A stretch of DNA of 5,252 nucleotides. Origin: Oligoflexia bacterium. GTDB taxonomy: Bacteria > Bdellovibrionota > UBA1018. The position numbers and the translations under genes were made by a program. The notes beneath the pieces are model-generated. The model did no database searches, had not been told where the DNA came from, and saw only the letters and a list, made by a program, of their open reading frames with translations. The stretch spans positions 1 to 5,252 of the forward strand of contig CAIOHW010000351.1 of assembly GCA_903858195.1 (NCBI GenBank), in the 5' to 3' direction. Shown piece after piece: positions 1-5,252 of the stretch (within the stretch, counting starts at the first letter, position 1; each line of letters starts with the position of its first letter).

Positions 1-1205
1 AGGGTGTTCCACACCGAGAACCCAAAGGCAGGAAACGCCCCGCGCTCCCGGGCCAATCGCGCCGACTCGCTCTTCGCGCAGCGGTCAATCCACGACATGA
101 GTTGTTCGCCCAGCTCCACCGCTCTCTCGTGCGAATACGGGATCCCAAGAAGCAGGAGCAAATCGGCAAAGCCCATCACTCCGAGTCCGATCTTGCGATT
201 CCTCCGCGTGATTGCCTCACACTCAGCAAGCGGGTAGTGGTTTGCATCAATCACATTATCAAGAAATCTGACCGCTAACCCGACCGCCTCGCGCAGCCGT
301 CCCCAATCCACGCCCTGACCACTGCGATCGATAAAATTTCCAAGCTGGATCGACCCAAGGTTGCACGACTCGTATCCGAGAAGCGGCTGCTCTCCACAGG
401 GATTGGTGGCGAGAAAATCCCCCGCGCGGGGCGTGGGGTTGAACTCATTCATTCGATCCAGAAAGAGAAGTCCCGGATCGCCACATGCCCAGGCCGCCTC
501 CACGAGCCGATCAAAAATCTCCCGCGCGCGGACTTGGCGCAGCCCTTGTCCCGTATGCGGGCAAACGAGTTCGATCGCCCCATCCGCGCGCAACGCCGCA
601 AAGAACTTGCCCGTCACTCCAACCGAGAGGTTGAAGTTGGAGATCGAGTTCAGGTCCCGCTTGGCCTGGATGAATTCAAAAATATCGGGGTGATCCACTC
701 GAAGCACCCCCATGTTGGCGCCGCGCCTAATGCCCCCCTGCTTGATGGCATCCGTAGCCTGATCGAAAATCCGCAAGAAGGCCATCGGCCCTCCCGCTAC
801 CCCGCCTGACGAGCCCACCTCAGCCCCGCGTTGCCTGAGCTTTGAAAAAGAAAAACCGGTTCCACCCCCGGACTGATGAATTTGGGCCGCGCTCTTGAGC
901 GCGTCAAAAATGGAGTCTAACGAGTCCTCCACCGGCAAGACATAACAGGCCGAGAGCTGCCCGTCGGCCTTTCCGGCGTTCATGAGGGTCGGGGAGTTGG
1001 GAAGAAAGTCTCCCCGCTGCATGAGGTCGTGAAACCTGCGCTCCCAAAGCTTGCGCGCGCGCGGTCGCTCGGGCGTGGCCACGGCACAAGCCACACGACG
1101 AAGCATCGCCTCCGGGGTCTCTGTTGTGCGTCCGCCTTCGCCACGGAGCAGGTACCGCTCCTCAAGGACCGTTCGGGCGTTCTCACTCCAGACGTGTCGT
1201 TTCAC
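1..1205 (-). CDS. nrdJ: Adenosylcobalamin-dependent (class II) ribonucleoside reductase, N-terminal part
   Basis: The frame is open from a GTG at 1205 to the window edge, giving 401 residues with the C-terminus missing. Class II RNRs reduce ribonucleotides to deoxyribonucleotides in the cytoplasm, using AdoCbl to generate a thiyl radical without oxygen. Visible motifs are PNSPTL (69-74), LSACYVLPVEDS (84-95) with first redox Cys87, SGGGTGFSFSKLR (112-124), KQGGIRRGANMG (155-166), NFNLSV (190-195), TNPCGEQPLL (267-276) and ESCNLGS (279-285) with second redox Cys281. Asn268, Cys270 and Glu272 match the catalytic Asn-Cys-Glu triad, with Cys270 as the thiyl radical site. This motif spelling and a long match to Thermotoga-type NrdJ place it in class II rather than class Ia. 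No N-terminal ATP-cone is present, so overall activity control by dATP at that end is not expected. The GTG overlaps the preceding TGA as GTGA, with no clear Shine-Dalgarno site, suggesting translational coupling. The phosphate-binding and C-terminal Cys-pair regions lie outside the window. Confidence 0.95.
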   Translation of the reverse strand, partial: MKRHVWSENARTVLEERYLLRGEGGRTTETPEAMLRRVACAVATPERPRARKLWERRFHDLMQRGDFLPNSPTLMNAGKADGQLSACYVLPVEDSLDSIFDALKSAAQIHQSGGGTGFSFSKLRQRGAEVGSSGGVAGGPMAFLRIFDQATDAIKQGGIRRGANMGVLRVDHPDIFEFIQAKRDLNSISNFNLSVGVTGKFFAALRADGAIELVCPHTGQGLRQVRAREIFDRLVEAAWACGDPGLLFLDRMNEFNPTPRAGDFLATNPCGEQPLLGYESCNLGSIQLGNFIDRSGQGVDWGRLREAVGLAVRFLDNVIDANHYPLAECEAITRRNRKIGLGVMGFADLLLLLGIPYSHERAVELGEQLMSWIDRCAKSESARLARERGAFPAFGFSVWNT

Positions 1206-1615
1206 TTGCGCTGGGGGGCGTGATTCCGGATGTATTCCACTACCGACGGAAGCGGCGTTCCGGGCGTGAACACCATGTGCACCCCCAGCGTCTTGAGCTC
1301 CGAAATATCGCTGTCAGGAATGATCCCGCCCACCACGAGCAGGACATCCGAGAGGCCTGCATCCTTCAGGCGCCTGATCACCTCCGGCACAAGCACCGCA
1401 TGTGCTCCCGAAAGGATACTCAGGCCGACGACCTGCACGTCCTCCTGAATGGCCGTGTTGGCGATCATCTCGGGCGTCTGGTGCAGCCCGGTGTAGATTA
1501 CTTCAAATCCTGCGTCTCGCAGCGCTCGAGCCACCACCTTTGCGCCCCGGTCATGTCCATCCAGCCCGGGCTTGGCGACTAAGACTCGGATCGGGGCTGC
1601 TGGCTGCCGACTCAT
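1202..1615 (-). CDS. Stand-alone cobalamin-binding subunit of a methylmalonyl-CoA-type mutase
   Basis: This 137-residue protein is a complete B12-binding domain matching the C-terminal domain or small subunit of acyl-CoA mutases. It binds AdoCbl base-off/His-on and works with a separate TIM-barrel large subunit that holds the acyl-CoA. After VRVLVAKPGLDGHDRG-type opening strands, the DxHxxG motif is D19-G-H21-D-R-G24, with His21 as the cobalt ligand. The second motif is S66-I-L68 within GLSILSGAH, and the third is V95-G-G97 followed by IIPDSD; FTPGT is at 116-120. The start is the ATG at 1615, which overlaps the TGA of the acyl-CoA dehydrogenase as ATGA; a longer in-frame opening would run deep into that gene. 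Small subunits of methylmalonyl-CoA mutase, isobutyryl-CoA mutase (IcmB) and 2-hydroxyisobutyryl-CoA mutase (HcmB) all have about this size and these motifs, so the substrate depends on the missing large subunit. Methylmalonyl-CoA is the most likely from overall sequence resemblance. Confidence 0.9.
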   Translation of the reverse strand: MSRQPAAPIRVLVAKPGLDGHDRGAKVVARALRDAGFEVIYTGLHQTPEMIANTAIQEDVQVVGLSILSGAHAVLVPEVIRRLKDAGLSDVLLVVGGIIPDSDISELKTLGVHMVFTPGTPLPSVVEYIRNHAPQRK

Positions 1616-2787
1616 GCGCCCCTGATCTCCGCAAGCTCCTGCGCCGCCACGACGAGGCGCTGGATCTCGGACGTGCCCTCGTAGATCTCCGTGATCTTCG
1701 CGTCGCGGAAGTTGCGCTCCACCACGTACTCCTTGGTGAATCCATATCCCCCATGGACCTGGATGGCCTTGGTTGCGATCCACATGGCCGCCTCTGAAGC
1801 CGCGAGCTTCGCCATGGCGGCCTCCTTGGTGTACTTCTGGCCCAGATCCTTGGCCCTGGCGGCGTGCCAGGTGAGCAACCTCGCACCCTGCAGCCGGGTA
1901 GCCATGTCGGCGATATGAAACTGTATGGCCTGAAGCTTTGCGATCGGGGCGCCAAACTGCTCCCGCTCAGAGGCAAACTTTTTCGAGGCGTCGAGTGCGC
2001 ACCGCGCGATACCCAGGGCCTGTGAGGCGATGCCGATGCGGCCCCCATCAAGCGTCCAGAGCGCGACTTTCAACCCCTCGCCCTCCTTGCCCAGGAGGTT
2101 GGCTTCGGGAACGAAAACATCGTCGAAAAAGAGCTGCGCCGTTGAAGAGGCCGTGATGCCGAGCTTGTCCTCAAGTTTGGAGACCTGGAAACCCTCGCTC
2201 TTCGTGTCCACGATGAAGGCACAGATTCCCTTGTGGCCCTTTTCGCGATCGGCGTTTGCAAAAACAATCGCCAGGTCCGCTTCGCGACCATTGGTGATCC
2301 AGTTCTTGGTGCCGCTCAGCCTCCAGCCCCCTTCCACCCGCTTTGCCGCGAGCTTCAGTCCTGCCGGATCTGAGCCGTGGCCAGGTTCCGAAAGAGCAAA
2401 ACAGCCGAGCTTTCGGCCCGTTGCAAGCGGCTCAAGAAACGTCCTCTTCTGGGCATCATTTCCAAACTTTTCGATCGGCGCACAAACCAGTGAGTTGTTC
2501 ACCGACATGATGACGCCCGTGGACGCGCAGGCCGCGGAAACCTCCTCCATCGCCATGGCGTAGGAAACGGCGTCCATTCCGGCGCCGCCCCACTGCTCGG
2601 GGACCATCATTCCCATCAGGCCCATTTCCGAAAGCTGACGGACGATTTCCGTCGGAAACCGGCCGGTCTCATCCAGCTCTTTTGCCTTGGGCGCAATCTC
2701 GCCCGCCGCAAAAGACTTGAGCTGCTCGAGCAGCATCCTCTTCGACTCATCAACCTCAGGCCAACCCAACATCGGTGCGACAGTCAT
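1612..2787 (-). CDS. Acyl-CoA dehydrogenase, short-chain/butyryl-CoA type
   Basis: This FAD flavoenzyme of 391 residues, the usual family length, oxidises acyl-CoA to trans-2-enoyl-CoA and normally passes electrons to ETF. The helical N-domain (about 1-125) contains GGAGMD at 67-72. The middle beta domain contains CFALSEPGHGSDPAG (129-143) and SGTKNWITNG (158-167), the flavin and substrate loops. The C-terminal helical domain contains REQFGAPIAKLQ (275-286), QVHGGYGFTKEY (343-354) and IYEGTSEIQRLV (368-379). Glu370 in YEGTSE is at the position of the catalytic base of short- and medium-chain enzymes. The ATG at 2787 is preferred over an in-frame TTG at 2802, because GGAG at 2800-2797 sits 9 nt before it and falls inside the longer version. 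It lies 31 bp after the enoyl-CoA hydratase and overlaps the mutase subunit by 4 bp. Context suggests butyryl-CoA or another short-chain substrate, but chain length cannot be fixed from motifs alone. Confidence 0.93.
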   Translation of the reverse strand: MTVAPMLGWPEVDESKRMLLEQLKSFAAGEIAPKAKELDETGRFPTEIVRQLSEMGLMGMMVPEQWGGAGMDAVSYAMAMEEVSAACASTGVIMSVNNSLVCAPIEKFGNDAQKRTFLEPLATGRKLGCFALSEPGHGSDPAGLKLAAKRVEGGWRLSGTKNWITNGREADLAIVFANADREKGHKGICAFIVDTKSEGFQVSKLEDKLGITASSTAQLFFDDVFVPEANLLGKEGEGLKVALWTLDGGRIGIASQALGIARCALDASKKFASEREQFGAPIAKLQAIQFHIADMATRLQGARLLTWHAARAKDLGQKYTKEAAMAKLAASEAAMWIATKAIQVHGGYGFTKEYVVERNFRDAKITEIYEGTSEIQRLVVAAQELAEIRGA

Positions 2788-2796
2788 GTTTCCTTG

Positions 2797-2800
2797 CTCC
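2797..2800 (-). promoter_or_regulatory. Ribosome binding site of the acyl-CoA dehydrogenase
   Basis: GGAG lies 9 nt upstream of the ATG at 2787, in the 31-bp gap after the enoyl-CoA hydratase stop. It decides the start: the alternative TTG at 2802 would place this motif within the coding region. A second purine run, AGGA, lies closer (2794-2791) but with only 3 nt spacing. Confidence 0.55.
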
Positions 2801-2818
2801 AAAAATTTCTATTGTCGA

Positions 2819-3643
2819 TCAGCCGGCCGAAGCACTGTTCGGCGCAATACCCCAGAAGGAGGGCTTCCGCTTCTCCGCGAAGGCACCCATGCCTTCGCGC
2901 TGGTCCTGCGAACCAAACAGTCGCCCAAAGGCGTGCACCTCGGCATCCAGCTTCCCGTTGAGCCCGACCGATTCCGAAAATTCGTTCATGAGCTGCTTGC
3001 ACTTGGCCACCGCCGGCGCGGAGTTCTTGCTGATCAGAGTGGCGATCTCAAGCGCCTGTGCAAGGAAGCCCTCCTGCGGCAAAACCCGTGCGACGAGTCC
3101 AATCTCTCGGGCCTCCCCGGCCTGAATGCGGCGACCAGAAAAGATGAGCTCCTTGGCCCTCGCGATGCCAACCAGGCGCGCGAGGCGAAGCGTTCCCCCA
3201 AAGCCTGGAATAATCCCCAGACCCACCTCGGGCTGCGCAAAAACAGCATTCTCGGCGGCAACAATGAAGTCGCATGCCATGGCCATTTCACAGCCGCCTC
3301 CGAGGGCAAACCCGTTAACAGCCGCGATCGTGGGCTTGGGCATCAGCTCCAAAAGCTTTCCGACATCATGCCCAAGCTGCGCAAACCGCATTGCCTCTTG
3401 GGGCGACTTGTCCTTCATTTCCAGAATATCGGCTCCCGCAATGAACGACTTGGGCCCCTCACCGGTCAACACGACGACGCGAACGCCCGAGTCTTCTGCC
3501 GCCGACCGAAGCGCGTGATTGAGCTCCGACAAGACCGTGGTGTTCAGGGCGTTCAACGCCTGGGGGCGCGAAATCGTGATCACGCGCACGCCCGGCATGT
3601 GGTCCTCGGTTTTGAGCGTAGAGAAGGTGCTATTTTCCTTCAT
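2819..3643 (-). CDS. Enoyl-CoA hydratase (crotonase family)
   Basis: This 274-residue soluble enzyme adds water to trans-2-enoyl-CoA to give (S)-3-hydroxyacyl-CoA, or does the reverse. It opens with the family signature VITISRPQALNALN (21-34). The two oxyanion-hole segments are SFIAGADILEM (66-76) and NGFALGGGCEMAMACDF (110-126). Glu119 (GGGCE) and Glu139 (QPEVGLG) match the two catalytic glutamates of the mitochondrial hydratase (Glu144 and Glu164), which supports hydratase over isomerase or other crotonase activities. IIPGFGGTLRLARLVG (144-159) and EGMGAFAEKRKPSF (250-263) are also typical. The ATG at 3643 overlaps the end of the dehydrogenase gene by 14 bp. A later ATG at 3598 has a better Shine-Dalgarno (GAGG about 5 nt away) but would remove the first beta strand, so 3643 is preferred. 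The C-terminus is about ten residues longer than usual. It acts between the flanking dehydrogenase and acyl-CoA dehydrogenase. Confidence 0.93.
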   Translation of the reverse strand: MKENSTFSTLKTEDHMPGVRVITISRPQALNALNTTVLSELNHALRSAAEDSGVRVVVLTGEGPKSFIAGADILEMKDKSPQEAMRFAQLGHDVGKLLELMPKPTIAAVNGFALGGGCEMAMACDFIVAAENAVFAQPEVGLGIIPGFGGTLRLARLVGIARAKELIFSGRRIQAGEAREIGLVARVLPQEGFLAQALEIATLISKNSAPAVAKCKQLMNEFSESVGLNGKLDAEVHAFGRLFGSQDQREGMGAFAEKRKPSFWGIAPNSASAG

Positions 3644-4481
3644 ATCGGTAAAAACCCCTGCCGGATTTTCGGCCCAGCCAGCCTGCCAGTACATAGTTAC
3701 GAAGAAGCGGACAGGGGCGGTACTTTGAATCACCCAGCCCCTCGTGCAGAACCTCCATGATCGCCAGGCAGGTGTCGAGCCCGATGAAGTCTGCAAGGGT
3801 AAGAGGCCCCATGGGCTGGTTGGTGCCAAGCTTCATCGCTGCGTCGATGTCTTCTGCAGAGGCAACTCCCTCGTGCAGGGCGTATACCGCCTCATTGATC
3901 ATTGGCATGAGGATGCGGTTCACCGCGAAACCAGGAAAATCCCGCGCCTCGATAAAGGTCTTCCCCATGCGCTCGGCTGCGTCGCGAACTGCTGCAAAGG
4001 TTGCGTCCGAAGTCTGGATGCCGCGAATCCCCTCCACGAGCTTCATCACGGGTACGGGATTCATGAAGTGCATCCCGATCACCTTGTCTGGGCGCCGCGT
4101 CTGGGCTGCAATGCGCGTGATGCTGATCGAGGAGGTGTTGCTCGCAAGAATAGCCTCAGGCTTGAGGCGCGCATCGAATTCCTTGAAGATCCCTGCCTTG
4201 AGTTCAAACTTCTCGCTGACTGCCTCAACGGCAAGGTCACAGTCGGTCATTTCGGCAATCGCGCCCACGGGACGAATGCGCTCCAGGATCTGCTCCCGCT
4301 CAAGAGCCTGCATTTTTCCCTTTTCGACCAGCTTCTGAAGCTGGGCGCCGAGGCGCACCCTGGCTTGGGTGGCCAATTCGAGGCTGAGGTCGCCAAGACA
4401 GACCTCAAAGCCACTCTGCGCGGCTGTTTGCGCAATCCCAAGGCCCATCTGGCCCGCACCCATGACACCTAATTTGTGCAT
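3630..4481 (-). CDS. 3-hydroxybutyryl-CoA / 3-hydroxyacyl-CoA dehydrogenase
   Basis: This 283-residue protein has the single-function HBD length. It oxidises (S)-3-hydroxyacyl-CoA to 3-ketoacyl-CoA with NAD+, or reduces acetoacetyl-CoA in the opposite direction. The N-terminal Rossmann domain has GAGQMG (8-13), and Asp31 at the end of the second strand fits NAD(H) rather than NADP(H). SNTSS is at 114-118 and HFMNPVPVMKLVE at 138-150. Ser117, His138, Glu150 and Asn188 line up by spacing with Ser137, His158, Glu170 and Asn208 of human HAD; His138-Glu150 is the catalytic pair. DFPGFAVNRI (181-190) leads into the C-terminal dimerisation domain, which includes GTNQPMGPLTLADFIGLD (219-236) and ends in GRKSGRGFYRY. 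The ATG at 4481 is the first start codon in frame after the mnmE stop, 24 bp away, and has no evident Shine-Dalgarno site. The 3' end overlaps the hydratase by 14 bp. The symbol could be hbd or fadB-like; the physiological direction is not visible. Confidence 0.94.
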   Translation of the reverse strand: MHKLGVMGAGQMGLGIAQTAAQSGFEVCLGDLSLELATQARVRLGAQLQKLVEKGKMQALEREQILERIRPVGAIAEMTDCDLAVEAVSEKFELKAGIFKEFDARLKPEAILASNTSSISITRIAAQTRRPDKVIGMHFMNPVPVMKLVEGIRGIQTSDATFAAVRDAAERMGKTFIEARDFPGFAVNRILMPMINEAVYALHEGVASAEDIDAAMKLGTNQPMGPLTLADFIGLDTCLAIMEVLHEGLGDSKYRPCPLLRNYVLAGWLGRKSGRGFYRYEGK

Positions 4482-4505
4482 GGCACAGGTATAACCAAGA
4501 AGCGC
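4482..4505 (-). other. 24-bp junction between mnmE and the dehydrogenase gene
   Basis: The spacer has no terminator hairpin, no clear promoter and no evident Shine-Dalgarno site. The two genes are in the same reading frame: one TAA followed by eight sense codons separates the last MnmE lysine from the dehydrogenase ATG. None of the eight is ATG, GTG or TTG. The spacing suggests one transcript, but does not prove it. Confidence 0.5.
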
Positions 4506-5252
4506 TTACTTGCCGATACAGAACTGCGAAAAGATCCGTCCCAGCGTCTCCTCCACCGGGGTTTTTCCGATGAAGAAACTCAAGTGCTCGAGCGCAGCCC
4601 TGAGGTCCGCAGCAAGAAGCTCGTGTGAGTCGGTGGCGATGGCTCGCTCCAGCGCTTCGCGGGCACGATGGACCGCATCCTGTTGCTCGATGCGCGTCAG
4701 GATGAACTCCCCGGCCTCCACCCGCGTCAGCTCAGAGGCTCGCCTCCCTAAGGCTCGAGACAGTCCATCAAGTCCATCGCCAGTCCGAGACGAAACCCAG
4801 ACGGCCTCAGAAACCCCCAGCAGAGTGCTCCATTGCCGCAAGCACTCCTGCCTTGCCTCGGGCGCAGGAAACAGATCTGACTTGTGAAGAACAAGCATCG
4901 CTTTGCTGGTCGGGGATCCAAGGCTTTTCCACTCCCCTGCGACCTCGGGCGGAGGACTCGTGGGGTCCACAACAAAAAGCACGAGATCCGCATCTTGGAC
5001 CGCGCTCCTGGCCCGCTCGATCCCCATGCGCTCGACCTTGCCCGCCCCTTCTCGAAGCCCCGCCGTATCCGAGAGCCATGCCAGCTGCTGCTCACCAGCA
5101 AGCGCTCCCGGGAGCCTGAGCTGCTCACGGATGATATCCCTCGTGGTCCCGGCCTCATCCGAGATCAGGCTCCGATCGGCGCCCAAGAGTTCATTAAAGA
5201 GCGAGGACTTCCCCGCATTCGGAAGCCCCGCGATGGCCACCACCGCGCCCTC
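4506..5252 (-). CDS. mnmE: tRNA uridine-5-carboxymethylaminomethyl modification GTPase MnmE, C-terminal half
   Basis: The 248 residues up to the TAA form the G domain and C-terminal helices; the N-terminal folate-binding domain lies beyond the window. MnmE, with MnmG, installs (carboxymethyl)aminomethyl groups on wobble U34 of certain tRNAs in the cytoplasm. Counting from the window edge, the GTPase motifs are G1 GLPNAGKSS (9-17), G2 GTTRD (35-39), G3 DTAG (62-65), G4 HKSD (123-126) and G5 SSRTGDG. The C-terminus ends in FCIGK, the conserved MnmE Cys-x-Gly-Lys tail, with Cys245 as the conserved cysteine. Two GTG codons near 5243 are internal valines, not a start, because the frame is open to the edge and aligns with family sequence there. 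The G4 motif carries His where Asn is nearly universal (codon CAC at 4886-4884). The usual partner mnmG does not follow; a fatty-acid gene does. Confidence 0.95.
   Translation of the reverse strand, partial: EGAVVAIAGLPNAGKSSLFNELLGADRSLISDEAGTTRDIIREQLRLPGALAGEQQLAWLSDTAGLREGAGKVERMGIERARSAVQDADLVLFVVDPTSPPPEVAGEWKSLGSPTSKAMLVLHKSDLFPAPEARQECLRQWSTLLGVSEAVWVSSRTGDGLDGLSRALGRRASELTRVEAGEFILTRIEQQDAVHRAREALERAIATDSHELLAADLRAALEHLSFFIGKTPVEETLGRIFSQFCIGK

Noticed and set aside
4..809. Plus-strand open frames at the left end (4-237, 361-693, 534-809)
   Set aside because: They are antisense to the continuous NrdJ frame, which carries catalytic motifs throughout this stretch.
1051..1066. GCGCGCGC run inside nrdJ
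   Set aside because: It is short, encodes Pro-Arg-Ala-Arg in the correct frame, and is simply explained by high GC codon use.
1616..1783. Possible longer start for the B12-binding subunit
   Set aside because: It would overlap the catalytic C-terminal region of the acyl-CoA dehydrogenase. The ATG at 1615 gives the normal small-subunit length and a classic ATGA overlap.
2687..3760. Long plus-strand open frame (357 codons) opposite the hydratase and part of the acyl-CoA dehydrogenase
   Set aside because: It has no recognisable domain, is rich in Arg/Pro/His as expected for an antisense shadow of GC-rich genes, and spans two well-supported minus-strand genes and their junction.
3644..3829. Possible 62-residue N-terminal extension of the enoyl-CoA hydratase
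   Set aside because: The extension lies within the conserved 3' end of the dehydrogenase gene, and its translation has no similarity to the crotonase family.
3744..4472. Plus-strand open frames of about 190-240 codons opposite the dehydrogenase gene
   Set aside because: They show no family resemblance; the minus strand encodes a complete HBD protein with all four active-site residues.
4482..4505. TTATAC-like minus-10 element between mnmE and the dehydrogenase
   Set aside because: There is no credible minus-35 hexamer at 16-18 bp, and AT-containing hexamers of this kind arise by chance.

Overview
All recognisable genes in this GC-rich window lie on the minus strand and read from high to low coordinates. 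There is almost no non-coding DNA: the two gaps are 24 and 31 bp and the other three junctions overlap by 4 to 14 bp. The window looks like a stretch of bacterial chromosome in one transcription unit, open at both ends. In transcription order the genes are: the C-terminal half of the tRNA-modification GTPase MnmE (5252-4506); 3-hydroxyacyl/3-hydroxybutyryl-CoA dehydrogenase (4481-3630); a crotonase-type enoyl-CoA hydratase (3643-2819); an acyl-CoA dehydrogenase of the short-chain/butyryl type (2787-1612); a stand-alone B12-binding mutase subunit (1615-1202); and the N-terminal 401 residues of an adenosylcobalamin-dependent class II ribonucleotide reductase, NrdJ (1205-1, running off the window).

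The middle three enzymes interconvert 3-hydroxyacyl-CoA, 2-enoyl-CoA and acyl-CoA, the core of beta-oxidation or, in reverse, of butyryl-CoA formation. The fourth is the cobalamin subunit of a carbon-skeleton acyl-CoA mutase. It would act on propionyl-CoA-derived methylmalonyl-CoA, the end product of odd-chain or branched acyl-CoA breakdown, or on butyryl/isobutyryl-CoA. Thiolase, electron-transferring flavoprotein and the large mutase subunit are not in the window. NrdJ makes deoxyribonucleotides and shares the cofactor adenosylcobalamin with the mutase, so the last two genes join by a 4-bp overlap and by cofactor.

The high GC, acyl-CoA metabolism, AdoCbl-dependent mutase and class II RNR would fit a deltaproteobacterium-like lineage (Myxococcota, Bdellovibrionota or relatives) or another poorly cultured high-GC bacterium. 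This is inference from gene content, and the sequence does not settle it. All six proteins belong to known families with their key residues intact, except one deviation in the MnmE GTPase G4 motif. I see no mobile element, CRISPR array, RNA gene or clearly novel system. The points of interest are the gene arrangement and that MnmE motif.
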